Of a stretch of 15,931 bases of DNA, positions 1-7,011 are shown piece by piece (the stretch's first letter is position 1; each line of letters starts with the position of its first letter). The stretch is from the NCBI GenBank assembly GCA_018715295.1, contig DVLY01000019.1, positions 1-15,931 on the forward strand, written 5' to 3'. The DNA comes from Candidatus Merdimorpha stercoravium. GTDB taxonomy: Bacteria > Bacteroidota > Bacteroidia > Flavobacteriales > UBA1820. A model generated the notes under the pieces. The model was given only the letters and a program-made list of their open reading frames with translations, was not told the DNA's origin and searched no databases. A program made the position numbers and the translations under genes.

Positions 1-31
1 TTTTTGCCCCCGCCTGACGGAGAAGCAAGTG

Positions 32-2020
32 TTACTCTTTCGGGGTGAAGCAGATATCGTCCATCCAGATCATCGCCCGGGTATCCAGCCGGAAGTTCAG
101 CGTGATGCCCTCGCGGCCCTTGCCCGGCTGCTGCTGCACGTAGACATCCACCTGGTAGCGTTTCCACTGCGGACTGTCTATCGTGAAGTTTTCATCGACC
201 AGGGTGCGCCCTTTCAGACGGGCCGTAACGTTGACCACCGGGTCTACCGGACGGATTTTCTCCACCTTGACCTTGCCCCGGTCGTTCACGTAGTTTTTCT
301 CCTGGGGGAATTCCTCCTGTGCACCGGCTTTTGCCCAGAAGGACAGCGTGTAGGTGCGTGCCGAATCGACGATGATCGGGAAATGCTGCAAGGTTACCCC
401 CTCGCCGTTCTTGTGGGTGATAAGGCGCAGGGAATGCTCCCCGGTATGTGCCGTGCGCGAATCGACGAAGTAGGTCGATCCCCGTCCTTTGCCCACCTGG
501 GCGTACACCGCATTGGGCACGCCGACCGAAGTATTGGCCTCGAAGCTCGGATCTACCACGTTGAGGCTGTCCAGCGAAGCGGTGAGCACCGGGTCGGCCT
601 CCAGTTTGTACACCCGCGAGCCCAGAGCGTCGATCTTGTCCTCGATCACCCCGTTGCGCACCTGGATCGTCCGGTTCTCGAACGGAACTTTCAACTCGCC
701 GGTAAAGTCCCAACCCTCGACTTGCAGCACGAGGTCCTTGGGCGTATTTTCCTTGTTCACGGCGGCGACCATCATGTTTTTACCGCGCGTCCAGGCGCGA
801 GCCTCGACCATCGAATCGCTGGCAGCCACTTTCGGAGCCGGCTGTCCCGAGAGCACGTAAGGGGTCATCTCGGCTACTTCCAGGGCTACGGCAGCCGCTT
901 CGCCCCACGCAGTGGTCGATTTCGGGAAACCGTTCTGCCCGTGGCGGATAAAGAACTGGAAGCCCCGCGAGCCGTTGAGCAGTCCCATGTACACCGAAGC
1001 GCGGATTTCGCCCGCCGTCGGTTCGCGCGTCCACCATTCATTCCCTCCGAAGGACTGGGGCACCAGCCAGATACCCTTTTCCAGTTGCAGGGCATCGGAC
1101 ATCGACTTTTGGAATTGCGCCACACCCGCTACCGGCTTGGTCGGTACCGGATAGAGGTCTCCCATCGAGATGTCGTAGCAGTCGATGTATTTGCGTTCCG
1201 AACCGTAGTGCATGAACACGATCGAAACCGGGTGGTACGGGTCGATGCTCTTGATCAGTTGGTAGAGTTCGCGCAGCACCTCCACCGGCGTGTTGCGTCC
1301 GTCGGGCTCGTCGGCCAGGTACCAGCTCAGCAGGGCCGGATGGTCCTTGAAAGCCTTGATCTCCTCGATGAACATCTGGCGGCGCTCCTCGGGGTCCTGG
1401 TTGCGGTTGTAGCCCGTGCCGGCCGTCGCTACGCTCAGCAGGTTGTAGTTTACTTTCATGCCCAGTTCGGCGGCGCGGTCCAGGTAGACTTTGCGCATCT
1501 TCCGGTCGGAACCCGGAATGCTCTGGTAGGGGGAGATCAGGTTGAAGCCCCGCACGACCTCCTCTTCCTGGATCATCGGCTGCACGGGCGAGTAGCAGTA
1601 AAACCCGTAGGGGATCAGCGGCATTCCGCGTGCGATCACCCCGCCCGTCTTACGGTCTACCTGGACGGCGTTGAATTTGTACGGCAACTTTTTCAGCTCG
1701 GCCGATCCTTCCACCGTCCCGTTGTCCGTCTGGACCGCATACTGGAAGCGGTGCGAGCCCTCGGGCAGGTCGGCAATGGGAACTTCTATCCCGACCATGC
1801 CCCCCGGCTGCTCTACCCGGGCCGAATACGTCTGTCCCGAAGCCGAGGTCAGGCGAACCGTAGCCCCGAGGTACGTGGAATCCTCGGGCAGGCATACGAC
1901 AAATTCGGCCGAGGGTTCCTCCATGTAGTAGTCCAAGCGGAAAGCAGCCCGGATGTCTTTCGATTGCCCGTAAAGGCCGATGCCGACCAGGGCCAGGAAA
2001 ATGAAAAGAGCTTTTTTCAT
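32..2020 (-). CDS. Secreted glycoside-hydrolase-like TIM-barrel protein with C-terminal carbohydrate-binding-like domain
   Basis: The 662-residue product starts with a signal peptide (MKKALFIFLALVGIGLYGQ), so it is exported to the periplasm or outer surface. A beta-rich N-terminal region (about 25-115) precedes a probable (beta/alpha)8 barrel (about 120-400). The barrel holds a WYLADEPDGR stretch (233-242) where clan GH-A enzymes usually carry N-E-P, so E238 is a candidate acid/base residue. It also holds a W-W-T-R-E-P segment (329-334) and an R-A-S-V-Y-M-G-L-L-N-G-S-R-G run (340-353), typical of bacterial beta-glycosidase-like barrels. Residues 410-475 look like a beta-sandwich. Residues 487-660 begin V-D-P-S-F-E and resemble a CBM4/9-type jelly roll. 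Substrate and exact GH family are not recognised. It lies 45 bases after the CPBP protease stop with no promoter motif between them, so the two are probably cotranscribed. Catalytic activity is inferred, not shown. Confidence 0.72.
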   Translation of the reverse strand: MKKALFIFLALVGIGLYGQSKDIRAAFRLDYYMEEPSAEFVVCLPEDSTYLGATVRLTSASGQTYSARVEQPGGMVGIEVPIADLPEGSHRFQYAVQTDNGTVEGSAELKKLPYKFNAVQVDRKTGGVIARGMPLIPYGFYCYSPVQPMIQEEEVVRGFNLISPYQSIPGSDRKMRKVYLDRAAELGMKVNYNLLSVATAGTGYNRNQDPEERRQMFIEEIKAFKDHPALLSWYLADEPDGRNTPVEVLRELYQLIKSIDPYHPVSIVFMHYGSERKYIDCYDISMGDLYPVPTKPVAGVAQFQKSMSDALQLEKGIWLVPQSFGGNEWWTREPTAGEIRASVYMGLLNGSRGFQFFIRHGQNGFPKSTTAWGEAAAVALEVAEMTPYVLSGQPAPKVAASDSMVEARAWTRGKNMMVAAVNKENTPKDLVLQVEGWDFTGELKVPFENRTIQVRNGVIEDKIDALGSRVYKLEADPVLTASLDSLNVVDPSFEANTSVGVPNAVYAQVGKGRGSTYFVDSRTAHTGEHSLRLITHKNGEGVTLQHFPIIVDSARTYTLSFWAKAGAQEEFPQEKNYVNDRGKVKVEKIRPVDPVVNVTARLKGRTLVDENFTIDSPQWKRYQVDVYVQQQPGKGREGITLNFRLDTRAMIWMDDICFTPKE

Positions 2021-2065
2021 AGAAAGTAGCGGATTGATGTGAACAGGTAATAGTGAAACGCTTGT

Positions 2066-2929
2066 TTATTGTGCAGGATGTCTTTTCTCTCCAAGGCGGC
2101 AACTTTTTGCCACCTCCCGCAGCGCCACGGCCGTCAGCACGAGGCTCACAGCGATGCTCCACCCCGGGAATACAGCCGGGACGATCCCCGGCAGATACAC
2201 CGGCAGGAGGTTCGCCAGATTCGAGGTCAGATGAAAACCTGCCGGAATCCAGAGGTTGCCCGACCAAAGATACGAATATCCCAGCAAAACCGAGCACAGG
2301 AAAATGCCCGGAGTGTTCATCGCATCGGGATGCACCGCGGCAAAGAGCAGCGAGACCCCGAGGATGGCTCCCGCCGCCCTCCGTCGCCCCCGGCAGGCCA
2401 TCCGCTGGATCGTCCCCCGGAAAAAGAGTTCCTCGCACAGCGCCGGCAGCACGGCCAGTACCAGGGCCACAGCGGGTAGTCCGCCCCAACCTCCCTCGCC
2501 TACGATACGTGCAATGGAGGCTTCGCGGGCATTTTGTACCTCCAGAAGCCGGGCAAAGGTCTCTTCGGACAGCACGGCGGAGAGCAGCCCGCCCCACAGA
2601 CGGGATAGCCCTTGCAGCGCCGGTTGCAGGGCAAGGGCCGCCACGATGATGCCCGCGAGGGCTTTGCCCGGCGGCCGTCGGAACCCGACCTCGGCCGCCG
2701 TCTCCTTGGAAAGGAGCCCGCAGAGGACACCCGGCGCGCCGAACAGCAGGACGGTAAACCATCCCGCCGTAAACCGTGCCATCGCCGCCGTGTCCGCCCA
2801 CGCGGGGAATACCCGGACGATGACCGCCTGTACGCCCATAGCTGCCAAGGTACACAGCAGGGTAAGCCCCAGCAGGCGAAACCACGCCAGGGTGTCCGAA
2901 GCGTTCGCAGAAGGGGAAATCGGGCGCAT
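2066..2929 (-). CDS. CPBP-family intramembrane glutamic endopeptidase
   Basis: This is a 287-residue polytopic membrane protein of the CPBP (CAAX protease / bacteriocin-processing, Abi) family. The three family motifs are visible: EELFFR (E166, E167, R171), F196-x3-H200, and H233-x3-N237. In the Rce1 structure these residues form the catalytic site. About seven to eight hydrophobic segments are apparent, at roughly 17-40, 55-75, 88-108, 151-165, 186-200, 208-222, 226-246 and 254-272. The frame stays open further upstream to 3340, but I chose the ATG at 2929. Translation begins convincingly there, a -7 promoter element sits about 40 bases upstream, and the upstream extension is antisense to dus. 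The natural substrate is unknown; relatives process peptides or act in immunity or envelope functions. The GH-like gene follows in the same direction. Confidence 0.85.
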   Translation of the reverse strand: MRPISPSANASDTLAWFRLLGLTLLCTLAAMGVQAVIVRVFPAWADTAAMARFTAGWFTVLLFGAPGVLCGLLSKETAAEVGFRRPPGKALAGIIVAALALQPALQGLSRLWGGLLSAVLSEETFARLLEVQNAREASIARIVGEGGWGGLPAVALVLAVLPALCEELFFRGTIQRMACRGRRRAAGAILGVSLLFAAVHPDAMNTPGIFLCSVLLGYSYLWSGNLWIPAGFHLTSNLANLLPVYLPGIVPAVFPGWSIAVSLVLTAVALREVAKSCRLGEKRHPAQ

Positions 2930-2969
2930 CGACGGGAAGGGATCGCCCCGAAGGGCGGCTTTTTGTGCC

Positions 2970-2977
2970 CAAATATA
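2970..2977 (-). promoter_or_regulatory. Bacteroidota -7 promoter element for the CPBP protease
   Basis: Read on the minus strand this is TATATTTG, a perfect TAnnTTTG element. Transcription would begin a few bases downstream and leave a leader of about 35 nt before the ATG at 2929. No TTTG -33 box stands at the usual spacing. It directly abuts the divergent dus -7 element. Confidence 0.5.
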
Positions 2978-2985
2978 TATCTTTG
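2978..2985 (+). promoter_or_regulatory. Bacteroidota -7 promoter element for dus
   Basis: TATCTTTG is a perfect TAnnTTTG match. A TTTG at 2962-2965 is present, but the 12-base spacing is shorter than the usual roughly 20 bases, so the -33 assignment is uncertain. The predicted leader is about 45-50 nt and contains a GC-rich hairpin. Confidence 0.5.
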
Positions 2986-3001
2986 TCGCGATATTTGAAC
3001 C

Positions 3002-3024
3002 CCCGGGGCGGAAAAAACCCCGGG
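3002..3024 (+). other. GC-rich hairpin in the dus leader
   Basis: CCCGGGG (3002-3008) pairs perfectly with CCCCGGG (3018-3024) across a 9-base A-rich loop, followed by AAAAA. It lies between the predicted start of transcription and the ATG at 3039, only 14 bases before the start codon. It is therefore part of the dus 5' untranslated region. A role in translation control is inference. Confidence 0.5.
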
Positions 3025-3038
3025 AAAAACCACTTGCC

Positions 3039-4040
3039 ATGATCCGCATAGACGACTTGATCCTCGAAGGATTTCCCGTGCTGCTCGCCCCGATGGAGGA
3101 CATTACCGACCCGCCGTTTCGCGCCCTGTGCCGGCGGTACGGGGCGGACATGTCGTATTCGGAATTCATTTCCTCCGACGGGCTCATCCGCGGGGCGGAG
3201 AAAAGCGTGGTCAAGTTGGATTTCGACGAGCAGGAACGCCCCGTCGGGATCCAGATCTTCGGCGCGGATGTAGAAGCGATGGCGCTTTCGGCGCGCATCG
3301 TCGCTTCGCTGCCCAGCCGCCCCGACGTGTTGGACATCAATTTCGGCTGTCCCGTGGGGAAGGTGGCCGGGAAAGGAGCCGGCAGCGGTATTTTTCAGGA
3401 TACCGACCGCATGTTGCGCATTACCCGGGCGGTGGTGCGCGAGGCGGGCGACCTGCCGGTAACGGTCAAGACGCGCCTGGGCTGGGACGAAAAGAGCATC
3501 TGTATCCAGGACCTGGCCGAGCCGCTGCAGGACTGCGGCATCCGTGCGCTGACCATACACGGCCGCACGCGCTGCCAGATGTACAAGGGACAGGCGCATT
3601 GGGAGGTCATCGGGGAGATCAAGCGCAATCCCCGGATCCACATCCCCATCATCGGCAACGGCGACGTAACCTGCGGGGAAGACGCCGCGCGGATGCGCGA
3701 TCGGTACGGGCTCGACGGATGCATGATCGGCCGGGCGGCGGTGGGCGCTCCCTGGCTGTTTGCCGACGTGAAGCACTTCCTGACCACGGGTGAACATCTT
3801 CCTGCTCCGGATATTGCCGAACGGGTGGCCGTAGCCCGCGAACATTTGCAGCGGGCCGTGGCCTGGAAAGGCGAGCGCTTGGGCGTACTGGAGACCCGAA
3901 AGCACTACGCGGGATATTTCAAAGGTATCCCGGACTTCAAGCCGATGCGCATCCGATTGTGCACGGCGGATACTTCCGAGGAGGTTTTCGGAATCCTGGA
4001 CAATATTTTGGATGATTTTTCGTCCCGGGCGCTTTTTTAG
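3039..4040 (+). CDS. dus: tRNA-dihydrouridine synthase (DusB-like)
   Basis: The 333-residue enzyme is an FMN-dependent reductase that converts uridine to dihydrouridine in the tRNA D-loop, in the cytoplasm. Family landmarks in order are: L-A-P-M-E-D-I-T-D-P-P-F-R (16-28, FMN site and substrate entry), N-F-G-C-P (101-105) with catalytic Cys104, K-x-A-G-K-G-A-G-S (108-116), V-K-T-R-L-G-W (143-149), H-G-R-T-R (174-178), I-G-N-G-D-V (205-210) and I-G-R-A-A (230-234). The C-terminal helical part (about 250-333) contains R-K-H-Y-A-G-Y-F-K-G, as in DusB-type enzymes. The frame is open upstream to 2256, but the ATG at 3039 aligns with the family N terminus and lies after the promoter. The permease gene follows after 83 bases. 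Confidence 0.94.
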   Translation: MIRIDDLILEGFPVLLAPMEDITDPPFRALCRRYGADMSYSEFISSDGLIRGAEKSVVKLDFDEQERPVGIQIFGADVEAMALSARIVASLPSRPDVLDINFGCPVGKVAGKGAGSGIFQDTDRMLRITRAVVREAGDLPVTVKTRLGWDEKSICIQDLAEPLQDCGIRALTIHGRTRCQMYKGQAHWEVIGEIKRNPRIHIPIIGNGDVTCGEDAARMRDRYGLDGCMIGRAAVGAPWLFADVKHFLTTGEHLPAPDIAERVAVAREHLQRAVAWKGERLGVLETRKHYAGYFKGIPDFKPMRIRLCTADTSEEVFGILDNILDDFSSRALF

Positions 4041-4069
4041 TGTCCGAAAAACACTAATTTTACGCTTTG

Positions 4070-4086
4070 TTGAAAACACCTTTCAA
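4070..4086. promoter_or_regulatory. Small inverted repeat upstream of the sugar permease, possible operator
   Basis: TTGAAA (4070-4075) and TTTCAA (4081-4086) form a perfect 6-base inverted repeat with a 5-base spacer, 38 bases before the permease ATG. A promoter-like TACGCTTTG (4061-4069) sits just before it; this is TAnnTTTG with one extra spacer base. A repressor operator or short hairpin is possible, but a chance occurrence in this AT-rich gap is not excluded. Confidence 0.25.
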
Positions 4087-4123
4087 AAACGTCGAACGAA
4101 ATACCTAATCTCTTCAAAACACA

Positions 4124-5428
4124 ATGAATACGAAAAAACAGAATTACACGCTGCCCATCGTGATGATGTTCGCGTTGTTCGCCATGATCGCCTTCGTGAC
4201 GAACCTGTGTTCACCGATGGCGGTGATCGTCAAGAATCAGTTCGGAGCTTCGAACTTCGCCGCCCAGCTCGGTAATGCGGCCAACTTCATCGCGTATGCG
4301 GTCATGGGAATCCCCTCGGGACTCCTGCTCGAGAAGATCGGTTACAAGAAGACCGCCCTGCTGGCGATCGTGGTCGGCTTTGTAGGAGTGTTCCTGCAGT
4401 ACATGTCGGGTTGGGACAGCATTCAGAGCTTCTGGGTGTACCTCATCGGTGCGTTCGTCGCCGGTTTCTGCATGTGCATGCTCAACAGTGTGGTCAATCC
4501 CATGCTCAACACCCTGGGCGGGGGAGGCAACCGGGGCAACCAGCTCATCCAGTTCGGCGGTGTGTTGAACTCCACTTCGGCTGTTTTCGTTACCATCCTG
4601 ATGGGTTCGCTCATCGGCGATGCGACCAAAGCCCAGATTTCGCAGGCTACACCTGCCTTGTTCATTGCCCTGGCCATCTTTGCCGTAGCCTTCCTGGTGC
4701 TGCTCATCTCCCGCATCCCCGAACCGGCTGCCGAGGTCAAGAAAAACAAATCCGACAAGAAAGACCCCTACAGCGCGTTTTCTTTCCGCCATTTCCGCCT
4801 GGGTATCCTGGCCATCTTCCTGTACATGGGTGTGGAAGTAGGCGTGCCCACGTATGTTCTCCAGTACCTGACCTCTTCGCCCGATGCGGCAACTCCCGGG
4901 GTGGGCATGGATGCCGGCGTGGCAGCGACGGTAGCGGCCATGTATTGGCTGTTGATGCTCGTAGGCCGTCTGTGCGGCGGCTTGCTGGCCGGGAAATTCT
5001 CCAGCCGGGCACAGATAACCACGGTGGCTTCCCTGTGCATCCTCCTGGTGCTGGTGGGTGTCTTCGCCCCGGAATCGGCAACCGTTACCATGTACGGGTT
5101 TAACGGCTCGCAGGGTTCGTTCATCCCGGCGGAAGTCCCGATGGGTGTCTTCGCCCTGGTGTTGGTCGGCCTGTGTACCTCGGTAATGTGGGGCGGTATT
5201 TTCAACATGGCAGTCGAAGGCCTGGGCAAATACACCGCGCTCGCTTCCGGTATGTTCATGACGATGGTGTGCGGCGGCGGTATCCTGATCCCCCTGCAGG
5301 GATGGGTGGCCGACATGACCGGATCGTTCGCAGCCAGCTACATCGTGGTGATCCTGTGCAGCGCGTACATCCTCTTCTATGCCTTGATCGGTTCCAAGAA
5401 TGTGAACAAGAACATCCCCGTGGCCTAA
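4124..5428 (+). CDS. Sugar MFS transporter of the FucP/GluP (FHS) type
   Basis: The 434-residue inner-membrane permease has about 12 hydrophobic segments, split into two halves by a charged cytoplasmic loop (198-222, rich in K, D and E). G-x-x-x-E-K-I-G-Y-K-K-T (66-77) is the MFS loop 2-3 signature. N-P-M-L-N-T-L-G-G-G (125-134) and the G-V-E-V-G segment (236-240, buried acidic E238) resemble the fucose:H+ and glucose/galactose symporters. G-R-L-C-G-G (281-286) is the matching loop in the second half. By family it should be a proton- or sodium-coupled sugar importer. The sugar cannot be told from the sequence, and no catabolic genes adjoin it. ATG 4124 is in a good position after an AT-rich gap. 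Its transcript ends at the palindrome at 5436-5490. Confidence 0.85.
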   Translation: MNTKKQNYTLPIVMMFALFAMIAFVTNLCSPMAVIVKNQFGASNFAAQLGNAANFIAYAVMGIPSGLLLEKIGYKKTALLAIVVGFVGVFLQYMSGWDSIQSFWVYLIGAFVAGFCMCMLNSVVNPMLNTLGGGGNRGNQLIQFGGVLNSTSAVFVTILMGSLIGDATKAQISQATPALFIALAIFAVAFLVLLISRIPEPAAEVKKNKSDKKDPYSAFSFRHFRLGILAIFLYMGVEVGVPTYVLQYLTSSPDAATPGVGMDAGVAATVAAMYWLLMLVGRLCGGLLAGKFSSRAQITTVASLCILLVLVGVFAPESATVTMYGFNGSQGSFIPAEVPMGVFALVLVGLCTSVMWGGIFNMAVEGLGKYTALASGMFMTMVCGGGILIPLQGWVADMTGSFAASYIVVILCSAYILFYALIGSKNVNKNIPVA

Positions 5429-5435
5429 TCTTCAG

Positions 5436-5490
5436 TTGCGGGCAAAAAAGAGGCGGGGGCCATTGGCCCCCGCCTCTTTTTTGCCCGCAA
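5436..5490. terminator. Long perfect palindrome, bidirectional terminator between permease and metY
   Basis: Two 27-base arms (5436-5462 and 5464-5490) are perfectly complementary around a single central base. The core is a GC-rich stem (AGGCGGGGGCCA and its complement), flanked by A6 on the left and T6 on the right, so it can terminate both strands. The arms continue past these tracts into an outer GC-rich stem (TTGCGGGC / GCCCGCAA). It lies 8 bases after the permease stop, between convergent genes. Confidence 0.85.
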
Positions 5491-5574
5491 CTTGCCCGGG
5501 AAGCGTTTCCCATTCGGAGGCAAAAAGGGAAAGGAGGTTCCTAGAACAGGCTTTCGGAGTTTTTAGCGAAAGAT

Positions 5575-5604
5575 AAAAAATTCGGCGGCCCGAAGGCCGC
5601 CGAA
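5575..5604 (-). terminator. Intrinsic terminator of the metY-like gene
   Basis: A 10-base perfect stem (TTCGGCGGCC at 5581-5590, GGCCGCCGAA at 5595-5604) with a 4-base loop is followed, on the minus strand, by TTTTTT (5580-5575). It begins 31 bases after the metY stop codon. It is the classic terminator form and serves the minus strand only. Confidence 0.85.
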
Positions 5605-5635
5605 CAAAGAGTATGGATAAACCGGTCGATCGGTA

Positions 5636-6913
5636 TTATTTCGCCTTCTCGAAGGCCTGTTCGAAGTCTTCACGCAGGTCGTCGAAATCCTCCAGCCCCA
5701 CCGATACGCGGATCAGGTTGTCGAATACCCCGGCCGCTTCTTTTTCCTCATCCGAAAGCTGCTGATGGGTCGTGGAGGCCGGATGGGTTACGATGGATTT
5801 TACGTCGCCGATATTGGCCACCAGGCGGAATATCCGCACGTTGTCCACAAACCGTTTGGCCGCTTCGTATCCACCCCGAATGCCGAAAGACATCAGCCCG
5901 CTTTGTCCCTTGGGCAGGTATTTCTGCGCCAGGGCGTAGTGGCGGCTGCTCTCCAGTCCCGGGTAGAGGACCCATTCCACCTGGGGGTGTGCTTCGAGGT
6001 AGCGGGCGAAAGCCAGGGCAGTCTGGCTGTGGCGCTGCATCCTCAGTCCGAGCGTTTCGAGGCCTTGCAGGATTTCGAAGGCCGAGAAAGGACTCAGGCA
6101 AGCGCCGATGTCGCGCAAGCCTTCCGTACGCAACTTGATGGCCAGGGCCGCCGGCCCCAGGTCGGCGTAGATCATCCCGTGGTAAGCCGGATCCGGGGTA
6201 GTGAACTCCGGAAAACGTCCCGAAGCCCGCCAGTCGAAACGACCCGAATCGACCACCGCGCCGCCCATCGTCGTCCCGTGTCCCTGCATGTATTTGGTCA
6301 GGGAATAGGTAACGATGTCCGCCCCATGGTCGATCGGGCGCAGCAATGCGGGAGTAGCCACGGTATTGTCCACGATCAGCGGGATACCGTGCCGGTGGGC
6401 GATCTCGGCGATGGCTTCAATGTCCAGTAGGTTGAGCTGCGGGTTGGGCAGTGCCTCGAGGAAGATCGCTTTGGTATTGGGTCGGATGGCTTTTTCGAAG
6501 TCGGCCGGGTCTTCCGTCTCGACGATGGTGCTCTCCATGCCGATCCGTGGCAGGCGGATGGCCAGCATGGTGTGCGTGCCCCCGTAGATGCTCGAGGAAG
6601 ATACGATATGGTCGCCGGCGCGCATCAGGCACAGCAGGGTCGAGAACAGCGCCGCCGTTCCCGAAGCGAAGGTGCAAGCAGCCACACCGCCATCCATTTC
6701 CGCCAGCCGGCGTTCCAATACGTCAGTAGTGGGGTTGTTCAGGCGGGTGTAGATGTAGCCCGGTTTGGACAGGTTGAAGATTTCTGCGGCATCGTCTGCC
6801 GTGGGAAAATGATAGGCCGAAGTCAGGTACACCGGCACAGCCATTGCGCCGGCGTGTTGCTCGGGATCGAAAGCCCCTTGCACGGCCGTAGTGGACAAAT
6901 GTGGTTTTTTCAT
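5636..6913 (-). CDS. metY: O-acetylhomoserine sulfhydrylase-type PLP enzyme (Cys/Met metabolism family)
   Basis: The 425-residue cytoplasmic enzyme belongs to the trans-sulfuration PLP family. By its closest resemblance it makes homocysteine from O-acetylhomoserine and sulfide. Visible residues are Y-T-R-L-N-N-P-T (55-62), where Y55 and R57 bind the cofactor phosphate of the neighbouring subunit, the A-S-G-T-A-A stretch (83-88), V-D-N-T-V-A-T-P (181-188), and S-L-T-K-Y-M-Q-G-H-G (204-213) with Schiff-base Lys207. The C-terminal region has the substrate-binding S-I-V-T-H-P-A-S-T-T-H (373-383). The frame can be extended to a TTG at 6940, but the ATG at 6913 fits the family start, and that extension overlaps the predicted -7 promoter element. 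Methionine gamma-lyase and cystathionine gamma-synthase are alternatives in the same family. It is a single-gene unit with its own promoter and terminator. Confidence 0.83.
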   Translation of the reverse strand: MKKPHLSTTAVQGAFDPEQHAGAMAVPVYLTSAYHFPTADDAAEIFNLSKPGYIYTRLNNPTTDVLERRLAEMDGGVAACTFASGTAALFSTLLCLMRAGDHIVSSSSIYGGTHTMLAIRLPRIGMESTIVETEDPADFEKAIRPNTKAIFLEALPNPQLNLLDIEAIAEIAHRHGIPLIVDNTVATPALLRPIDHGADIVTYSLTKYMQGHGTTMGGAVVDSGRFDWRASGRFPEFTTPDPAYHGMIYADLGPAALAIKLRTEGLRDIGACLSPFSAFEILQGLETLGLRMQRHSQTALAFARYLEAHPQVEWVLYPGLESSRHYALAQKYLPKGQSGLMSFGIRGGYEAAKRFVDNVRIFRLVANIGDVKSIVTHPASTTHQQLSDEEKEAAGVFDNLIRVSVGLEDFDDLREDFEQAFEKAK

Positions 6914-6937
6914 CGTTACTTTAGATTTGAATGGGAA

Positions 6938-6945
6938 CAAAAGTA
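6938..6945 (-). promoter_or_regulatory. metY: Bacteroidota -7 promoter element for metY
   Basis: Read on the minus strand this is TACTTTTG, a perfect TAnnTTTG match, 24 bases upstream of the ATG at 6913. No clear -33 TTTG is seen. It lies within an 11-base sequence (6937-6947) repeated inverted at 6977-6987. Confidence 0.5.
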
Positions 6946-6950
6946 ACCAT

Positions 6951-6986
6951 TTTGTGCAACCGGGAAAAATGTTTTCGTTACTTTTG
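6951..6986 (+). promoter_or_regulatory. Bacteroidota promoter for the DegT aminotransferase gene
   Basis: TACTTTTG (6979-6986) is a perfect TAnnTTTG element. TTTG at 6951-6954 is a possible -33 box, though the 24-base spacer is slightly long. The ATG at 7012 lies 25 bases further on. The -7 element sits in GTTACTTTTGT, which is an inverted copy of the sequence at the metY promoter. Confidence 0.5.
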
Positions 6987-7011
6987 TCCTCGCATAAAAA
7001 CGTTCGGAAAA

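Noticed and set aside
29..2029. A 666-codon open frame on the plus strand covering the GH-like gene end to end
   Set aside because: It is the antisense of a well-supported gene. In GC-rich DNA the codons whose complements are stops (TTA, CTA, TCA) are rare, so long antisense frames arise by chance. The product is rich in H, R and V and has no recognisable domain.
2930..3340. Longer N terminus for the CPBP protease
   Set aside because: The extra 137 codons are antisense to dus and lie upstream of the predicted promoter. The ATG at 2929 begins the credible protein.
1650..4079. An 809-codon minus-strand frame spanning dus, the CPBP gene and the start of the GH-like gene
   Set aside because: It is antisense to dus and out of frame with the other two genes. 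Its composition is that of a frame-shifted GC-rich read-through.
6922..6929. A further plus-strand TAGATTTG near the metY start
   Set aside because: It fits TAnnTTTG but has no upstream -33 box and lies 83 bases before the DegT ATG, beyond a better-placed element. It was left as a possible chance match.
6914..6940. TTG start nine codons upstream for metY
   Set aside because: It overlaps the predicted -7 promoter element, and the ATG at 6913 matches the usual family N terminus.
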